Source: Nocardioides aurantiacus
GTDB taxonomy: Bacteria > Actinomycetota > Actinomycetes > Propionibacteriales > Nocardioidaceae
Assembly (NCBI RefSeq): GCF_003752505.1
Contig: NZ_RKHO01000001.1
Coordinates: 1,612,001-1,676,000 of the forward strand
DNA: 64,000 bases
Direction: 5' to 3'
Shown: one piece after another, positions 11,158 to 21,156 of the stretch
Layout: each line of letters starts with the position of its first letter
How positions within the stretch are numbered: position 1 is the first letter of the stretch
Notes under the pieces: model-generated
What the model saw: only the letters and a program-made list of their open reading frames with translations
What the model was told of the DNA's origin: nothing
Databases searched by the model: none
Program-made: the position numbers and the translations under genes

Positions 11158-12900
11158 GTGCCCGAGCCGATCGATGGCAGCCCCAGCGCAGCCCAGCTGC
11201 GCAACCAGGTCGCGTTCCTCGAGGCCGAGGTGGTGGACCTCCGGCGCCGCCTGCACGACGCCCCCGGCAGCAGCCGCGCCCTCGACCAGCGGCTCCTCGA
11301 CACCCAGCGCTCGCTGGCCGCGGTGACCTCGCAGAACGAGCGGCTCGCCCAGACGTTGCGCGAGGCACGCGACCAGATCCTCACCCTCAAGGAGGAGGTC
11401 GACCGGCTCGCCCAGCCGCCGACCGGGTTCGGCACCTTCCTGCAGCGCAACGACGACGACTCCGTCGACGTGTTCACCGGTGGTCGCAAGCTGCGCGTCA
11501 CCGTCAGCCCCGGGGTCGAGCTCGACGAGCTCACCCGTGGCCAGGAGGTCATGCTCAACGAGGCCCTCAACGTCGTCGCCGCGCTCGAGTTCGAGCAGGT
11601 CGGCGAGGTCGTGATGTTCAAGGAGCTGCTCGCCGACGGCGAGCGCGTCCTGGTGATCGCCAACGCCGACGAGGAGCGTGTCGTGCGGCTGGCGCAGCCG
11701 CTGCGCGAGACCACGCTGCGCGCCGGTGACTCGCTGCTGCTCGACGGCAGGTCCGGCTACGTCTACGAGAAGGTGCCCAAGTCCGAGGTGGAGGAGCTCG
11801 TCCTCGAGGAGGTGCCCGACATCGACTACTCCGACATCGGCGGCCTGTTCGGGCAGATCGAGACCATCCGCGACGCGGTGGAGCTGCCCTACCTGCACCC
11901 CGACCTGTTCGTGGAGCACGAGCTCAAGCCGCCCAAGGGCGTGCTGCTCTACGGCCCCCCCGGCTGCGGCAAGACGCTGATCGCCAAGGCGGTCGCCAAC
12001 AGCCTGGCCAAGAAGGTCGCGGCCAAGACGGGGCAGGAGGGCAAGTCCTACTTCCTCAACATCAAGGGCCCCGAGCTGCTCAACAAGTACGTCGGCGAGA
12101 CCGAGCGCCACATCCGGCTGGTCTTCCAGCGGGCGCGCGAGAAGGCCTCCGAGGGCACGCCGGTGATCGTGTTCTTCGACGAGATGGACTCGCTGTTCCG
12201 CACCCGTGGCTCGGGTGTCTCCTCCGACGTGGAGAACACCATCGTCCCGCAGCTGCTCAGCGAGATCGACGGCGTCGAGCTGCTCGAGAACGTCCTGGTC
12301 ATCGGCGCCTCCAACCGCGAGGACATGATCGACCCCGCGATCCTGCGGCCTGGGCGCCTCGACGTGAAGATCAAGATCGAGCGCCCCGACGCCGAGTCGG
12401 CCCGTGACATCTTCTCCAAGTACCTCACCGCGCGGCTGCCGCTGCACGCCGACGACCTCGCCGAGTTCTCCGGCGACCGCGACGCCTGCGTGGCCGGCAT
12501 GATCCGGGCGACGGTCGAGCGGATGTACACCGAGACCGAGGAGAACCGCTTCCTCGAGGTGACCTACGCCAACGGCGACAAGGAGGTCCTCTACTTCAAG
12601 GACTTCAACTCCGGCGCGATGATCCAGAACATCGTCGACCGCGCCAAGAAGATGGCCATCAAGGACCTCCTCGACCTCGACCAGCGCGGCCTGCGCGTGC
12701 AGCACCTGCTGCAGGCCTGCGTCGACGAGTTCAAGGAGAACGAGGACCTGCCCAACACCACCAACCCCGACGACTGGGCACGGATCTCGGGCAAGAAGGG
12801 CGAGCGGATCGTGTTCATCCGCACGCTCATCACCGGCAAGCAGGGCACCGAGCCCGGCCGGTCCATCGACACGGTCAACAACACCGGCCAGTACCTCTGA
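11158..12900 (+). CDS. mpa: Proteasomal AAA+ ATPase (Mpa/ARC)
   Basis: A ring-forming unfoldase that binds Pup through N-terminal coiled coils and threads pupylated proteins into the 20S core. The 580 residues show a coiled coil (about 10-85), OB-fold segments (about 95-235), Walker A GPPGCGKT, Walker [10 protein letters not shown] and arginine-finger region [16 protein letters not shown]. The C-terminus ends in Gln-Tyr-Leu, which resembles the HbYX/GQYL motif that opens the alpha ring. GTG 11158 is preceded by GGAGGT at suitable spacing; in-frame upstream starts lack an SD. It is the first gene of the Pup-proteasome cluster. Confidence 0.96.
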   Translation: MPEPIDGSPSAAQLRNQVAFLEAEVVDLRRRLHDAPGSSRALDQRLLDTQRSLAAVTSQNERLAQTLREARDQILTLKEEVDRLAQPPTGFGTFLQRNDDDSVDVFTGGRKLRVTVSPGVELDELTRGQEVMLNEALNVVAALEFEQVGEVVMFKELLADGERVLVIANADEERVVRLAQPLRETTLRAGDSLLLDGRSGYVYEKVPKSEVEELVLEEVPDIDYSDIGGLFGQIETIRDAVELPYLHPDLFVEHELKPPKGVLLYGPPGCGKTLIAKAVANSLAKKVAAKTGQEGKSYFLNIKGPELLNKYVGETERHIRLVFQRAREKASEGTPVIVFFDEMDSLFRTRGSGVSSDVENTIVPQLLSEIDGVELLENVLVIGASNREDMIDPAILRPGRLDVKIKIERPDAESARDIFSKYLTARLPLHADDLAEFSGDRDACVAGMIRATVERMYTETEENRFLEVTYANGDKEVLYFKDFNSGAMIQNIVDRAKKMAIKDLLDLDQRGLRVQHLLQACVDEFKENEDLPNTTNPDDWARISGKKGERIVFIRTLITGKQGTEPGRSIDTVNNTGQYL

Positions 12901-12968
12901 GCCGCCGGGACGCCGCACTGCACCAGCTCACCCGCCCGGGGGGCCGCGGCGGGGTCCCGCCCTGCCCG

Positions 12969-12974
12969 TAGGCT
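12969..12974 (+). promoter_or_regulatory. -10 element, leaderless promoter of dop
   Basis: TAGGCT lies 7 nt before GTG 12982 and no SD is visible. This gives dop a transcript independent of mpa. Confidence 0.6.
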
Positions 12975-12981
12975 CGACGAC

Positions 12982-14490
12982 GTGAGCGTGCGCCGGGTCA
13001 TGGGGACCGAGACCGAGTTCGGGATCTCGGTCCAGGGACATCCCCAGGCCAACCCCATGGTGGCCAGCACCCGGCTGGTCAACGCCTACGCCGGGGCGAC
13101 GCTCACGGCCCGGCGGGCGCGCTGGGACTTCGAGGAGGAGTCGCCGCTGCGCGACGCGCGTGGCTTCGACATGTCGCGCGAGGTGGCCGATCCCAGCCAG
13201 CTCACCGACGAGGACCTCGGCCTGGCCAACATCATCCTGACCAACGGCGCCCGGCTCTACGTCGACCACGCCCACCCGGAGTACTCCTCGCCCGAGTGCA
13301 CCAACCCGATGGACGGCGTGCTGTGGGACAAGGCGGGGGAGCTGGTGGCGCTGGACGCCGCTCGGTTCGCCTCCAACGGTGGCGAGGGCGACCTGCTGCT
13401 CTACAAGAACAACACCGACGGCAAGGGCGCCAGCTACGGCGCCCACGAGAACTACCTCGTCCGCCGCAGCACGCCCTTCGGCGACATCGTGCGCCACCTC
13501 ACCCCGTTCTTCGTCAGCCGGCAGGTGCTGTGCGGCGCCGGACGCGTCGGCACCGGACAGGACGGCCGCGGCGAGGGCTTCCAGCTGAGCCAGCGTGCCG
13601 ACTTCTTCGAGGTCGAGGTGGGTCTGGAGACCACGCTGAAGCGGCCCATCATCAACACCCGCGACGAGCCCCACGCGGACCCCGAGAAGTACCGCCGGCT
13701 CCACGTCATCCTCGGCGACGCCAACCTGGCCGAGACCTCGACCTACCTCAAGCTCGGCACCACCGCGATGGTGCTCTCCATGATCGAGGACCGGTTCGTC
13801 ACCCCCGACCTGCGGGTCAGCCGGCCGGTGGCCTCGCTGAAGGCCGTCTCCCACGACCCCGGGCTGACCCACCTGCTCGAGGTGGGCGACGGGCGCCGGA
13901 TGACCGCGGTGCAGCTGCAGTGGGAGTACCTCCACCTCGCCCACCGCTACGTCCAGGAGCGCCGCGGCGGCCAGCCCGACCAGCCCACCAAGGACCTGCT
14001 CGCCTGCTGGGAGCGGGTGCTCACCAGCTTGGAGCGCGACCCCTTCGAGCTCGCCGACGAGCTGGACTGGGTGGCCAAGCTCAAGCTGCTGCAGTCCTAC
14101 CGCGACCGCGACGGCCTGGCCTGGTCGCACGCCAAGCTGCACCTGATCGACCTGCAGTACGCCGACCTGCGCCCCGAGAAGGGGCTCTACCACCGGCTGG
14201 TGCGGCTGGGCCGGATGAAGCGCCTGACCGACGACGCGCAGGTCGAGCGGGCGATGCACGAGCCGCCGCTGGACACCCGCGCCTACTTCCGGGGCCGCTG
14301 CCTGGCGCAGTACCCCGACGAGATCGCCGCCGCCTCGTGGGACTCGGTCATCTTCGACCTCGCGGGCCACGAGTCGCTCCAGCGCGTGCCCACGCTCGAC
14401 CCGCTGCGGGGGAGCAAGGCCCACGTCGGGGCGCTGCTCGACGAGCACGACACGGCGCTCGGCCTGTTCGAGGCCCTCACCGCGAGGTGA
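12982..14490 (+). CDS. dop: Deamidase/depupylase of Pup (Dop)
   Basis: Dop converts the C-terminal Gln of Pup to Glu and also removes Pup from substrates. The 502-residue protein belongs to the glutamine synthetase-like carboxylate-amine ligase fold shared with PafA. ATP/metal Glu residues lie in [10 protein letters not shown] near the N-terminus. [14 protein letters not shown] contains an Asp at residue 95, the position reported as the catalytic nucleophile of characterised Dop. [19 protein letters not shown] and [13 protein letters not shown] are further family motifs. The loop after residue 40 is the Dop-specific insertion absent from PafA. It is needed here because the local Pup ends in Gln. 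Confidence 0.95.
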   Translation: MSVRRVMGTETEFGISVQGHPQANPMVASTRLVNAYAGATLTARRARWDFEEESPLRDARGFDMSREVADPSQLTDEDLGLANIILTNGARLYVDHAHPEYSSPECTNPMDGVLWDKAGELVALDAARFASNGGEGDLLLYKNNTDGKGASYGAHENYLVRRSTPFGDIVRHLTPFFVSRQVLCGAGRVGTGQDGRGEGFQLSQRADFFEVEVGLETTLKRPIINTRDEPHADPEKYRRLHVILGDANLAETSTYLKLGTTAMVLSMIEDRFVTPDLRVSRPVASLKAVSHDPGLTHLLEVGDGRRMTAVQLQWEYLHLAHRYVQERRGGQPDQPTKDLLACWERVLTSLERDPFELADELDWVAKLKLLQSYRDRDGLAWSHAKLHLIDLQYADLRPEKGLYHRLVRLGRMKRLTDDAQVERAMHEPPLDTRAYFRGRCLAQYPDEIAAASWDSVIFDLAGHESLQRVPTLDPLRGSKAHVGALLDEHDTALGLFEALTAR

Positions 14491-14561
14491 GGTGGATAGG
14501 GTCGACCCACCCGCACGTCAGGCCCGCACGACAGGCACCGGACACCGACCAGGAGGTCGTC

Positions 14562-14762
14562 ATGGCGCAGGAGCACAAGCAGCCCCGCAGGTCCCACGAG
14601 GAGGAGGAGCCGGTCGACGCGCCGGCCCCCGCCGAGAGCGCCACCGAGCGCAAGGACAAGCTCGACGACGACATCGACGCGATCCTCGAGGACATCGACG
14701 ACGTGCTGGAGACCAACGCCGAGGACTTCGTGAAGTCCTTCATCCAGAAGGGCGGTCAGTGA
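14562..14762 (+). CDS. pup: Prokaryotic ubiquitin-like protein Pup
   Basis: Pup is the 66-residue, highly charged, intrinsically disordered tag attached by PafA to substrate lysines. The C-terminal half is the recognisable part: acidic DDDIDAILEDIDDVLETNAEDFVKSFIQKGGQ-type sequence (central helix contacting Mpa, then the Gly-Gly-Gln terminus). The terminal Gln means Dop must deamidate it before ligation. ATG 14562 follows a strong SD, AGGAGGT. The gene lies 71 bp after dop and 6 bp before prcB. Confidence 0.97.
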   Translation: MAQEHKQPRRSHEEEEPVDAPAPAESATERKDKLDDDIDAILEDIDDVLETNAEDFVKSFIQKGGQ

Positions 14763-14768
14763 GGCTCG

Positions 14769-15599
14769 ATGACTGACGCCCGACTGCCCGACGCGTTCCT
14801 CACGCCCGGCACCTCCTCCTTCAGCGACTTCCTGGCCTCGGTCTCCCCGGACCTGCTGCCCTCGCGGCGGGTGCTGCCCCCCGGCGACGCCGCCGCGCTC
14901 GCGCCGCACGGCACCACGATCGTCGCGGCGACCTTCCCCGGTGGCGTCGTCATCGCCGGCGACCGTCGCGCGACCATGGGCAACGTCATCGCCCAGCGCG
15001 ACATCGAGAAGGTCTTCCCGGCCGACGAGTACTCCGCGGTCGGGATCGCCGGCACCGCGGGCCTCGCGGTCGAGATGGTGCGGCTGTTCCAGACCGAGCT
15101 CGAGCACTACGAGAAGATCGAGGGCACCACGCTCTCGATGGACGGCAAGGCCAACCGGCTCTCGGCGCTGATCCGCAACAACCTCGGCATGGCGATGCAG
15201 GGCCTGGCCGTCGTCCCGCTCTTCGCCGGCTACGACCTGAGCCAGGAGATCGGGCGGATCTTCTCCTACGACGTCACCGGCGGCCGCTACGAGGAGACCG
15301 CGTTCCACTCGGTCGGCTCCGGCTCGGTCTTCGCCCGCGGGGCGCTGAAGAAGCTCTACCGCGACGACCTCGACCAGGGCGGCACCGTCACCGCGGTCGT
15401 CCAGGCGCTGTACGACGCCGCCGACGACGACTCCGCGACCGGGGGGCCCGACCTGTTCCGCAGGATCTTCCCGATCGTCAGCGTCATCACCGCCGAGGGC
15501 CACACCCGGCTCGGCCAGGACGAGGTGGCGGCCGTGGCCGACGCGGTCGTGGCCAGCCGGATGCAGCGCCCCGACGGCCCGTCCGCCCCCCTGACCTAG
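14769..15599 (+). CDS. prcB: 20S proteasome beta subunit
   Basis: Catalytic beta subunit of the 20S core, 276 residues. A 48-residue propeptide ends at HG, followed by Thr49-Thr50 in [12 protein letters not shown]. Thr49 becomes the N-terminal nucleophile after autoprocessing. Downstream are the family motifs [10 protein letters not shown] (catalytic Asp, with Lys in IEKVFP), [12 protein letters not shown] and [15 protein letters not shown] 14769 is 6 bp after the pup stop, and prcA follows after 12 bp, so the three genes form one unit. Confidence 0.97.
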   Translation: MTDARLPDAFLTPGTSSFSDFLASVSPDLLPSRRVLPPGDAAALAPHGTTIVAATFPGGVVIAGDRRATMGNVIAQRDIEKVFPADEYSAVGIAGTAGLAVEMVRLFQTELEHYEKIEGTTLSMDGKANRLSALIRNNLGMAMQGLAVVPLFAGYDLSQEIGRIFSYDVTGGRYEETAFHSVGSGSVFARGALKKLYRDDLDQGGTVTAVVQALYDAADDDSATGGPDLFRRIFPIVSVITAEGHTRLGQDEVAAVADAVVASRMQRPDGPSAPLT

Positions 15600-15611
15600 G
15601 AGAGCCCCCGC

Positions 15612-16445
15612 ATGAGCATGCCGTTCTACGTCTCGCCCGAGCAGCTGATGAAGGACCGGGCGGACTTCGCGCGCAAGGGCATCGCGCGCGGCCGCTCGGT
15701 CGCGGTGGTGCGCTACACCGACGGGCTGCTGTTCGTCTCCGAGAACCCCTCGGCGGCACTGCACAAGGTGAGCGAGCTCTACGACCGCATCGCCTTCGCC
15801 GCGGTCGGCCGCTACAACGAGTTCGAGAACCTCCGCATCGCCGGGGTCCGGCTGGCCGACATGCGCGGCTACTCCTACGACCGGCGCGACGTCACCGGCC
15901 GGGGCCTGGCCAACGCCTACGCCCAGACCCTGGGCACGATCTTCTCCTCGGGCGGCGAGAAGCCCTACGAGATCGAGATCTTCGTGGCCGAGGTCGGCGA
16001 CGGGGCCGCCGACGACCAGGTCTTCCGGCTCACCTTCGACGGCCAGGTCGTGGAGGAGAAGGACCACGCCGTGATGGGCGGGGCGGCCGACTCGGTCACC
16101 TCCTACCTGCGCGAGCGCTACCGCCTCGGGCTGTCGCGCGACGAGGCGCTGCGCCTCGCCGTGGCGGCGCTGGGCCACAACGACAGCGCCGACCGCACCA
16201 TCCCGCCCGAGGACCTCGAGGTCGCGGTCCTCGACCGCACCCGCACCCAGGAGCGGAAGTTCAAGCGGCTGCTGCCCGCGGTGCTGCGCGACGTGCTGGG
16301 GCAGGGGCCGGGGGACATGCCGGGGGACGCGCCGGGGGCCACGCCGGGCGAGTCGCCGAGCGGTCCCGAGCCCACCGCACCCGCCGCGCCCGCCCGCACC
16401 GACCCGTCGGTCTCGCCCGGCGAGGAACCGCCCGTCGCGCCCTGA
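15612..16445 (+). CDS. prcA: 20S proteasome alpha subunit
   Basis: Non-catalytic alpha subunit forming the gate rings of the core, 277 residues. The N-terminus [23 protein letters not shown] is the gating segment; then come [20 protein letters not shown] and [15 protein letters not shown]. After about residue 225 the sequence becomes a disordered Pro/Gly-rich tail with repeated PGD, PGA and PGE units, ending EEPPVAP. Such tails are common but variable in actinobacterial PrcA. The start has a second ATG 6 nt later at 15618. It lies directly downstream of prcB. Confidence 0.96.
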   Translation: MSMPFYVSPEQLMKDRADFARKGIARGRSVAVVRYTDGLLFVSENPSAALHKVSELYDRIAFAAVGRYNEFENLRIAGVRLADMRGYSYDRRDVTGRGLANAYAQTLGTIFSSGGEKPYEIEIFVAEVGDGAADDQVFRLTFDGQVVEEKDHAVMGGAADSVTSYLRERYRLGLSRDEALRLAVAALGHNDSADRTIPPEDLEVAVLDRTRTQERKFKRLLPAVLRDVLGQGPGDMPGDAPGATPGESPSGPEPTAPAAPARTDPSVSPGEEPPVAP

Positions 16446-16467
16446 CGCCAACTCCCCACCTCCCCTC

Positions 16468-16473
16468 TAGGGT
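16468..16473 (+). promoter_or_regulatory. -10 element, leaderless promoter of pafA
   Basis: TAGGGT lies 6 nt before GTG 16480 and no SD is present. The gap after prcA is only 34 bp. Confidence 0.6.
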
Positions 16474-16479
16474 GGGCAC

Positions 16480-17841
16480 GTGGACCGGCGAATCTTCGGG
16501 ATCGAGAACGAGTACGGCGTCACGTGCACGTTCAAGGGGCAGCGTCGCCTCTCGCCCGACGAGGTCGCCCGTTACCTGTTCCGCAAGGTGGTCAGCTGGG
16601 GCCGGTCGAGCAACGTCTTCCTGGCCAACGGGGCCCGGCTCTACCTCGACGTCGGCAGCCACCCGGAGTACGCCACGCCCGAGTGCGACGACATCGTCGA
16701 CCTGGTGACCCACGACAAGGCCGGTGAGCGGGTCCTCGAGGGCCTGCTGGTCGACGCCGAGCAGCGGTTGCGCGACGAGGGCATCTCGGGCGACGTCTAC
16801 CTGTTCAAGAACAACACCGACTCCGCCGGCAACTCCTACGGCTGCCACGAGAACTACCTGGTCAGCCGGCACGGTGAGTTCAGCCGCCTGGCCGACGTGC
16901 TGATCCCGTTCCTGGTGACGCGGCAGATCCTGGTCGGCGCCGGCAAGGTGACCCAGACGCCGCGGGGCGCGTCGTACTCCGTGAGCCAGCGGGCCGAGCA
17001 CATCTGGGAGGGCGTCTCCAGCGCCACCACCCGCTCGCGCCCGATCATCAACACCCGTGACGAGCCCCACGCCGACGCCGAGCGGTTCCGGCGGCTCCAC
17101 GTGATCGTGGGCGACTCCAACATGAGCGAGACCACGACGCTGCTCAAGGTGGCCTCCTGCGACCTGGTGCTGAGGATGATCGAGGAGGGCGTGGTGATGC
17201 GCGACCTCACCATGGAGAACCCCATCCGCGCGATCCGCGAGATCTCCCACGACATGACCGGCCGGCGCAAGGTCCGGCTGGCCAACGGCCGCGAGGCCAG
17301 CGTCCTGGACATCCAGGGGGAGTACCTCGCCCGGGTCCGCGACTTCGTCGACCGCCGCGAGCTGCGCACCCCGGTCATCGAGCAGGTCCTCGACCTGTGG
17401 GAGCGCGGCCTCAAGGCCGTCGACTCCGGTGACCTGTCGCTGGTCGACCGCGAGATCGACTGGGTCATCAAGTGGAAGCTGATCGAGCGCTACCGCGCGG
17501 CCCACGGGCTGCCGCTCGGCCACCCGCGGGTGGCCCAGCTCGACCTCGCCTACCACGACATCCACCGCGACCGCGGCCTCTACTACCTGCTGGAGAAGCG
17601 GGGTGCGGTCAAGCGCGTGACCGACGACCTCGCGATCTTCCGCGCCAAGTCGGTGCCGCCCCAGACCACCCGCGCCCGGCTGCGCGGGAGCTTCATCAAG
17701 AAGGCCCAGGAACGACGCCGTGACTTCACCGTCGACTGGGTGCACCTCAAGCTGAACGACCAGGCCCAGCGCACGGTGCTCTGCAAGGACCCCTTCCGGG
17801 CCCACGACGAGCGCGTCGAACGACTGATCGAGGGAATGTGA
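16480..17841 (+). CDS. pafA: Pup--protein ligase
   Basis: PafA phosphorylates the C-terminal Glu of Pup and forms an isopeptide bond to substrate lysines. The 453 residues start with [14 protein letters not shown], whose Glu9 coordinates ATP-Mg in characterised PafA. They continue with [17 protein letters not shown] (catalytic Asp region), [19 protein letters not shown] and [14 protein letters not shown]. It is a paralogue of dop in the same cluster but lacks the Dop loop. The FKBP gene starts inside its stop codon (GTGA), so the two are translationally coupled. Confidence 0.96.
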   Translation: MDRRIFGIENEYGVTCTFKGQRRLSPDEVARYLFRKVVSWGRSSNVFLANGARLYLDVGSHPEYATPECDDIVDLVTHDKAGERVLEGLLVDAEQRLRDEGISGDVYLFKNNTDSAGNSYGCHENYLVSRHGEFSRLADVLIPFLVTRQILVGAGKVTQTPRGASYSVSQRAEHIWEGVSSATTRSRPIINTRDEPHADAERFRRLHVIVGDSNMSETTTLLKVASCDLVLRMIEEGVVMRDLTMENPIRAIREISHDMTGRRKVRLANGREASVLDIQGEYLARVRDFVDRRELRTPVIEQVLDLWERGLKAVDSGDLSLVDREIDWVIKWKLIERYRAAHGLPLGHPRVAQLDLAYHDIHRDRGLYYLLEKRGAVKRVTDDLAIFRAKSVPPQTTRARLRGSFIKKAQERRRDFTVDWVHLKLNDQAQRTVLCKDPFRAHDERVERLIEGM

Positions 17842-18788
17842 CCCCTGCACGACGAGCCGCAGCGCTGCTGTGCGCCCTGACCCTGACCGTGAGCGCCTGC
17901 GGGAGCTCGGAGCAGAAGGAGGAGGAGGAGTCGACCGACCTGCGGTCGCAGGTCGACGTCTCCGGCGACTTCGGGAAGGCACCCGAGGTCGACTTCACCG
18001 CTCCCTTGGAGGTCGGTGAGAGCGCCAGCTGGACCACCGAGAAGGGGGACGGCGACCCCATCGGCCAGGCCTCCACCGCCGTGCTCCAGCTGACGCTGCT
18101 CGACGGCCGCACCGGCAAGAAGGCCATCAGCACCTTCGACAAGGGCCAGACGCCGCTCCAGGTCAGCCTCACCGAGCAGTTCCTGCCCTCGCTGGCCGAG
18201 GCGCTGGTCGGCGCTCGCGCCGGCAGCCGCGTGGTGGTCGCCTCCACGCCCGAGGACGCCTACGGCGCCGGGGGCTCGCCGCAGATCGGCATCAAGGGCG
18301 GCGACCCGGTCGTGATGGTGGCCGACGTGCTCGCCACCGACCCCACCGACGTGCTCGACGGCCCCACGGGCGACGAGGTCGAGCCGCCCGCCGGCAGCCC
18401 GACGCTGGTCGAGCGCGACGGCGTGCCCACCGGCTTCGAGGTGCCCGCGAAGGCCAAGAAGCCCACCGAGGTGCAGGTCGTGCCGCTCCGCGCGGGCACC
18501 GGCGACGCGGTCGAGGACCCCGACCGGGTCACCGTGAACTACCTCGGCGCGGTCTGGAAGGGCGAGAAGCCCTTCGACCAGTCCTACGACAAGGACCCGA
18601 CGACGTTCTCGATCGGTCTCGGCGCGGTCATCACGTGCTGGGACGAGGGCCTGGTGGGCCAGAAGGAGGGCGCCCGCGTGATGCTGGTCTGCCCGCCCGA
18701 CACGGCGTACGGCAACACCGCGCAGGGCGAGGACATCCCCGCCCGCTCGACGCTGGTCTTCGTCATCGACGTGCTCGGCGTGGGCTGA
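17838..18788 (+). CDS. FKBP-type peptidyl-prolyl isomerase lipoprotein, tandem domains
   Basis: A 316-residue secreted lipoprotein. The N-terminal signal is followed by lipobox VSACG at about residue 18-22, then an acidic linker. Two FKBP-like domains follow. The first (about 60-165) is degenerate. The second (about 210-316) is more typical, with [43 protein letters not shown] and [11 protein letters not shown]. The probable role is folding of exported proteins. It is coupled to pafA by a 4-bp overlap and followed by pafB after 10 bp; this placement is common in the order. Confidence 0.9.
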   Translation: MTPARRAAALLCALTLTVSACGSSEQKEEEESTDLRSQVDVSGDFGKAPEVDFTAPLEVGESASWTTEKGDGDPIGQASTAVLQLTLLDGRTGKKAISTFDKGQTPLQVSLTEQFLPSLAEALVGARAGSRVVVASTPEDAYGAGGSPQIGIKGGDPVVMVADVLATDPTDVLDGPTGDEVEPPAGSPTLVERDGVPTGFEVPAKAKKPTEVQVVPLRAGTGDAVEDPDRVTVNYLGAVWKGEKPFDQSYDKDPTTFSIGLGAVITCWDEGLVGQKEGARVMLVCPPDTAYGNTAQGEDIPARSTLVFVIDVLGVG

Positions 18789-18798
18789 CGCGACGACC

Positions 18799-19770
18799 AT
18801 GGTGGCGGAGAAGGCCGAGCGGCTGCTCAACCTGGTGATCCTGCTGCTGGTGGCGCGCAACTACACCACCAAGGAGCAGATCCGGGCGCTCATGGAGCCC
18901 TACCGGACCAGCAGCAACGAGGCCTTCGACCGGATGTTCGAGCGCGACAAGGACGAGCTCCGCGCGCTGGGGATCCCGCTCGAGACCGGCTACGTCGACA
19001 AGTTCTTCGAGGACGAGCAGGGCTACCGCATCAAGCGCGACGCCTTCGAGCTGCCCGCCGTCGACTTCACCGCCGACGAGGTCGCGGTGCTGGGCCTGGC
19101 GGCCCGGGTCTGGCGCCACGCCGGCCTCGCGGCCGCGACCTCCGACGCCCTGGTCAAGCTCCAGGCCGCGGGGCTGCGCTTCGACCGCGAGCAGCTCGAG
19201 CAGGTGCAGCCCACCCTGGCCGCCGAGGAGCCGGCCTTCGAGGCGATGTGGCGGGCCACCTCCGAGCGCGTGCCGGTGCGCTTCGACCACCGCCGCGCCG
19301 GGGAGCAGGAGGTCCGGACACGCCACCTGCAGCCGTGGGGCGTCGTGACCGCCCAGGGGCGCTGGTACGTCGTGGGCCAGGACGTCGACCGGGGGGAGCC
19401 GCGGATGTTCCGGCTCAGCCGGATCTCCTCCGAGGTGGTCGCCGAGGGCGACCCCGGCAGCTACACCGTCCCCGACGGGGTCGACCTGCGCGCCCTGTCC
19501 GGCGCCCTGGTGCGCCCCCAGCCCGAGCACCGCGCGCGTGTCCTGGCCCGGGCGGGCGCCGCCGTCGGCCTGCGCCGCCGGGCCGAGGTCACCGCCACCG
19601 GGGTGACCGGCCCCGACGGGTCGCTCGGCTGGGACCAGCTCGAGGTGCCCTTCGGGTCCACCGACGACGTGGCCGGCGAGCTCCTCGGGTACGCCGACGC
19701 GGTCGTCGTCGAGGAGCCCGCCGAGCTGCGCCACCTGGTCCGTGAGCGGCTGCAGGGGCTGGCCTCGTGA
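18799..19770 (+). CDS. pafB: WYL-domain transcriptional regulator PafB
   Basis: PafB, 323 residues, forms a heterodimeric activator with PafC that controls the LexA-independent DNA damage response in mycobacteria. The N-terminal winged-helix region (EKAERLLNLVILLLVARNYTTKEQIRALM) is followed by a WYL domain, here with WGVVTAQGRWYVVGQDVDR, and a C-terminal extension. The neighbourhood (pafA upstream, pafC overlapping by 4 bp downstream) identifies it more surely than the sequence alone. PafB and PafC are not part of pupylation itself. Confidence 0.93.
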   Translation: MVAEKAERLLNLVILLLVARNYTTKEQIRALMEPYRTSSNEAFDRMFERDKDELRALGIPLETGYVDKFFEDEQGYRIKRDAFELPAVDFTADEVAVLGLAARVWRHAGLAAATSDALVKLQAAGLRFDREQLEQVQPTLAAEEPAFEAMWRATSERVPVRFDHRRAGEQEVRTRHLQPWGVVTAQGRWYVVGQDVDRGEPRMFRLSRISSEVVAEGDPGSYTVPDGVDLRALSGALVRPQPEHRARVLARAGAAVGLRRRAEVTATGVTGPDGSLGWDQLEVPFGSTDDVAGELLGYADAVVVEEPAELRHLVRERLQGLAS

Positions 19771-20738
19771 GCAGCGCCCGTGACCAGGTCTCCCGGCTGC
19801 TGGCGCTGGTGCCCTACCTGCAGCGCCGCGACGACGTCTCGCTGGCCGAGGTGGCCTCCGACTTCGGGGTCACCGCCGAGCAGATCCGGCGCGACCTGCG
19901 GGTGCTGTGGATGTGCGGCCTGCCGGGGCTCACCCCCGACAAGATGATCGACGTCGACATGGAGGCGATCGAGGACGACCCCGAGGGGGTGGTCCGCATC
20001 GACAACGCCGACTTCCTCTCCCGCCCGGTCCGGCTGGGCAGCTCCGAGGCGGCCGCGCTGATCGTGGCGCTGCGGGCGCTGCGCGAGGGCAGCCCCGCCG
20101 CCTCCCACGACGCCGTCGACCGGGTGCTGGCCAAGCTCGAGGAAGCCACCACGGTGGGGGCCACCCCGCCGGCCGTGGCGGTGCACCTCGCGGACGACGG
20201 CCGCTCCGCCACGCACGCCAGGCTGCTGGAGGAGGCGATCGCCGGCGACCGGCAGGCCCGGCTGGGCTACTACGTGCCGACCCGCGACGAGACCACCGAC
20301 CGGCTCGTCGACCCCATCGCCCTGCTGACCCGCGACGGTCACGACTACCTCGACGCGTGGTGCCGCACGGTCGACGACCGCCGGCTGTTCCGCCTCGACC
20401 GGGTCGAGTCGGTCGAGGTGGTGGACCAGCCGCGCGGGCACCGCCGGTTGCCCCCGCGCGACCTCTCGGGCAGCCTGTTCGAGCCCGGTCCCGGCGACCT
20501 GGAGGCGGTGCTGCACCTCGAGCGGCACGCCCGCTGGGTGGCCGACTACTACCCGGTCGACTCCGTCGAGGAGCTGGGGGAGGGACGGCTGGCCGTCCGG
20601 CTGCGGGTCAACGACCCGCGCTGGCTGGTGCGCCTGGCGCTGCGGCTCGGACCGGCCGCCCGGGTCGTGGAGCCCGCCGGGTTGCGCGAGGAGGTCCGTC
20701 GTACGGCGGCCTCGGCGCTGTCGCTCTACGACGCCTGA
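19767..20738 (+). CDS. pafC: WYL-domain transcriptional regulator PafC
   Basis: Partner of PafB, also 323 residues and of the same layout. The N-terminal helix-turn-helix is SRLLALVPYLQRRDDVSLAEVASDFGVTAEQIRRDLRVL, the WYL domain lies around DPIALLTRDGHDYLDAWC, and a WCX-like C-terminal part follows. GTG 19767 overlaps the pafB stop (GTGA), which suggests equimolar synthesis of the two subunits. The next gene, tatA, has its own promoter. Confidence 0.93.
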   Translation: MSSARDQVSRLLALVPYLQRRDDVSLAEVASDFGVTAEQIRRDLRVLWMCGLPGLTPDKMIDVDMEAIEDDPEGVVRIDNADFLSRPVRLGSSEAAALIVALRALREGSPAASHDAVDRVLAKLEEATTVGATPPAVAVHLADDGRSATHARLLEEAIAGDRQARLGYYVPTRDETTDRLVDPIALLTRDGHDYLDAWCRTVDDRRLFRLDRVESVEVVDQPRGHRRLPPRDLSGSLFEPGPGDLEAVLHLERHARWVADYYPVDSVEELGEGRLAVRLRVNDPRWLVRLALRLGPAARVVEPAGLREEVRRTAASALSLYDA

Positions 20739-20821
20739 GCGCCTCCGCCAGGGGTCGACGCCCTCCTGACCTGCACAGCCGCCGTACGTCGGGTTGACGG
20801 CTCGCGTTCACCTTCGCGGCG

Positions 20822-20827
20822 TACAGT
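20822..20827 (+). promoter_or_regulatory. -10 element, leaderless promoter of tatA
   Basis: TACAGT lies 7 nt before ATG 20835. This spacing decided the start over ATG 20859 and GTG 20826. Confidence 0.55.
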
Positions 20828-20834
20828 GAGGTTC

Positions 20835-21143
20835 ATGAGTGCTGCTGTGGTGACCCCCATGATCGCCGGGCTCGGCCCGACCGAGCTGATCATCATCGTC
20901 GGGATCATCGTCCTGCTCTTCGGCGCCTCCAAGCTGCCGGAGCTCGCGCGCGGCAGCGGTCGTGCGCTGCGGATCTTCAAGGCCGAGACCAAGGGCCTGA
21001 TGGACGACGACGACAAGACCGACGCCCAGCGCGAGATCGACGCCCGCGCCGCCGAGGCCGACGCGCGGCGCGACGCGGACTTCGACGCCCAGCACCCGGT
21101 GCGGCGCACCGACGACCCGGGCACCCCCGGGTCCCCCCGCTGA
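20835..21143 (+). CDS. tatA: Sec-independent protein translocase TatA
   Basis: Pore-forming subunit of the twin-arginine system that exports folded proteins. The 102 residues have a short N-terminus, one membrane helix (ELIIIVGIIVLLFGASKLPELAR) with the conserved FG hinge, and an amphipathic helix (GSGRALRIFKAETKGL). A highly charged tail follows. The FGxxKLPELARxxG pattern distinguishes TatA from TatB. It lies 13 bp upstream of tatC. Confidence 0.94.
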   Translation: MSAAVVTPMIAGLGPTELIIIVGIIVLLFGASKLPELARGSGRALRIFKAETKGLMDDDDKTDAQREIDARAAEADARRDADFDAQHPVRRTDDPGTPGSPR

Positions 21144-21156
21144 CGCAGCCGCTGCG

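Noticed and set aside
9991-12918. A 975-codon minus-strand frame opposite trmI and mpa
   Set aside because: Same composition artefact. Both genes beneath it have complete family motifs on the plus strand.
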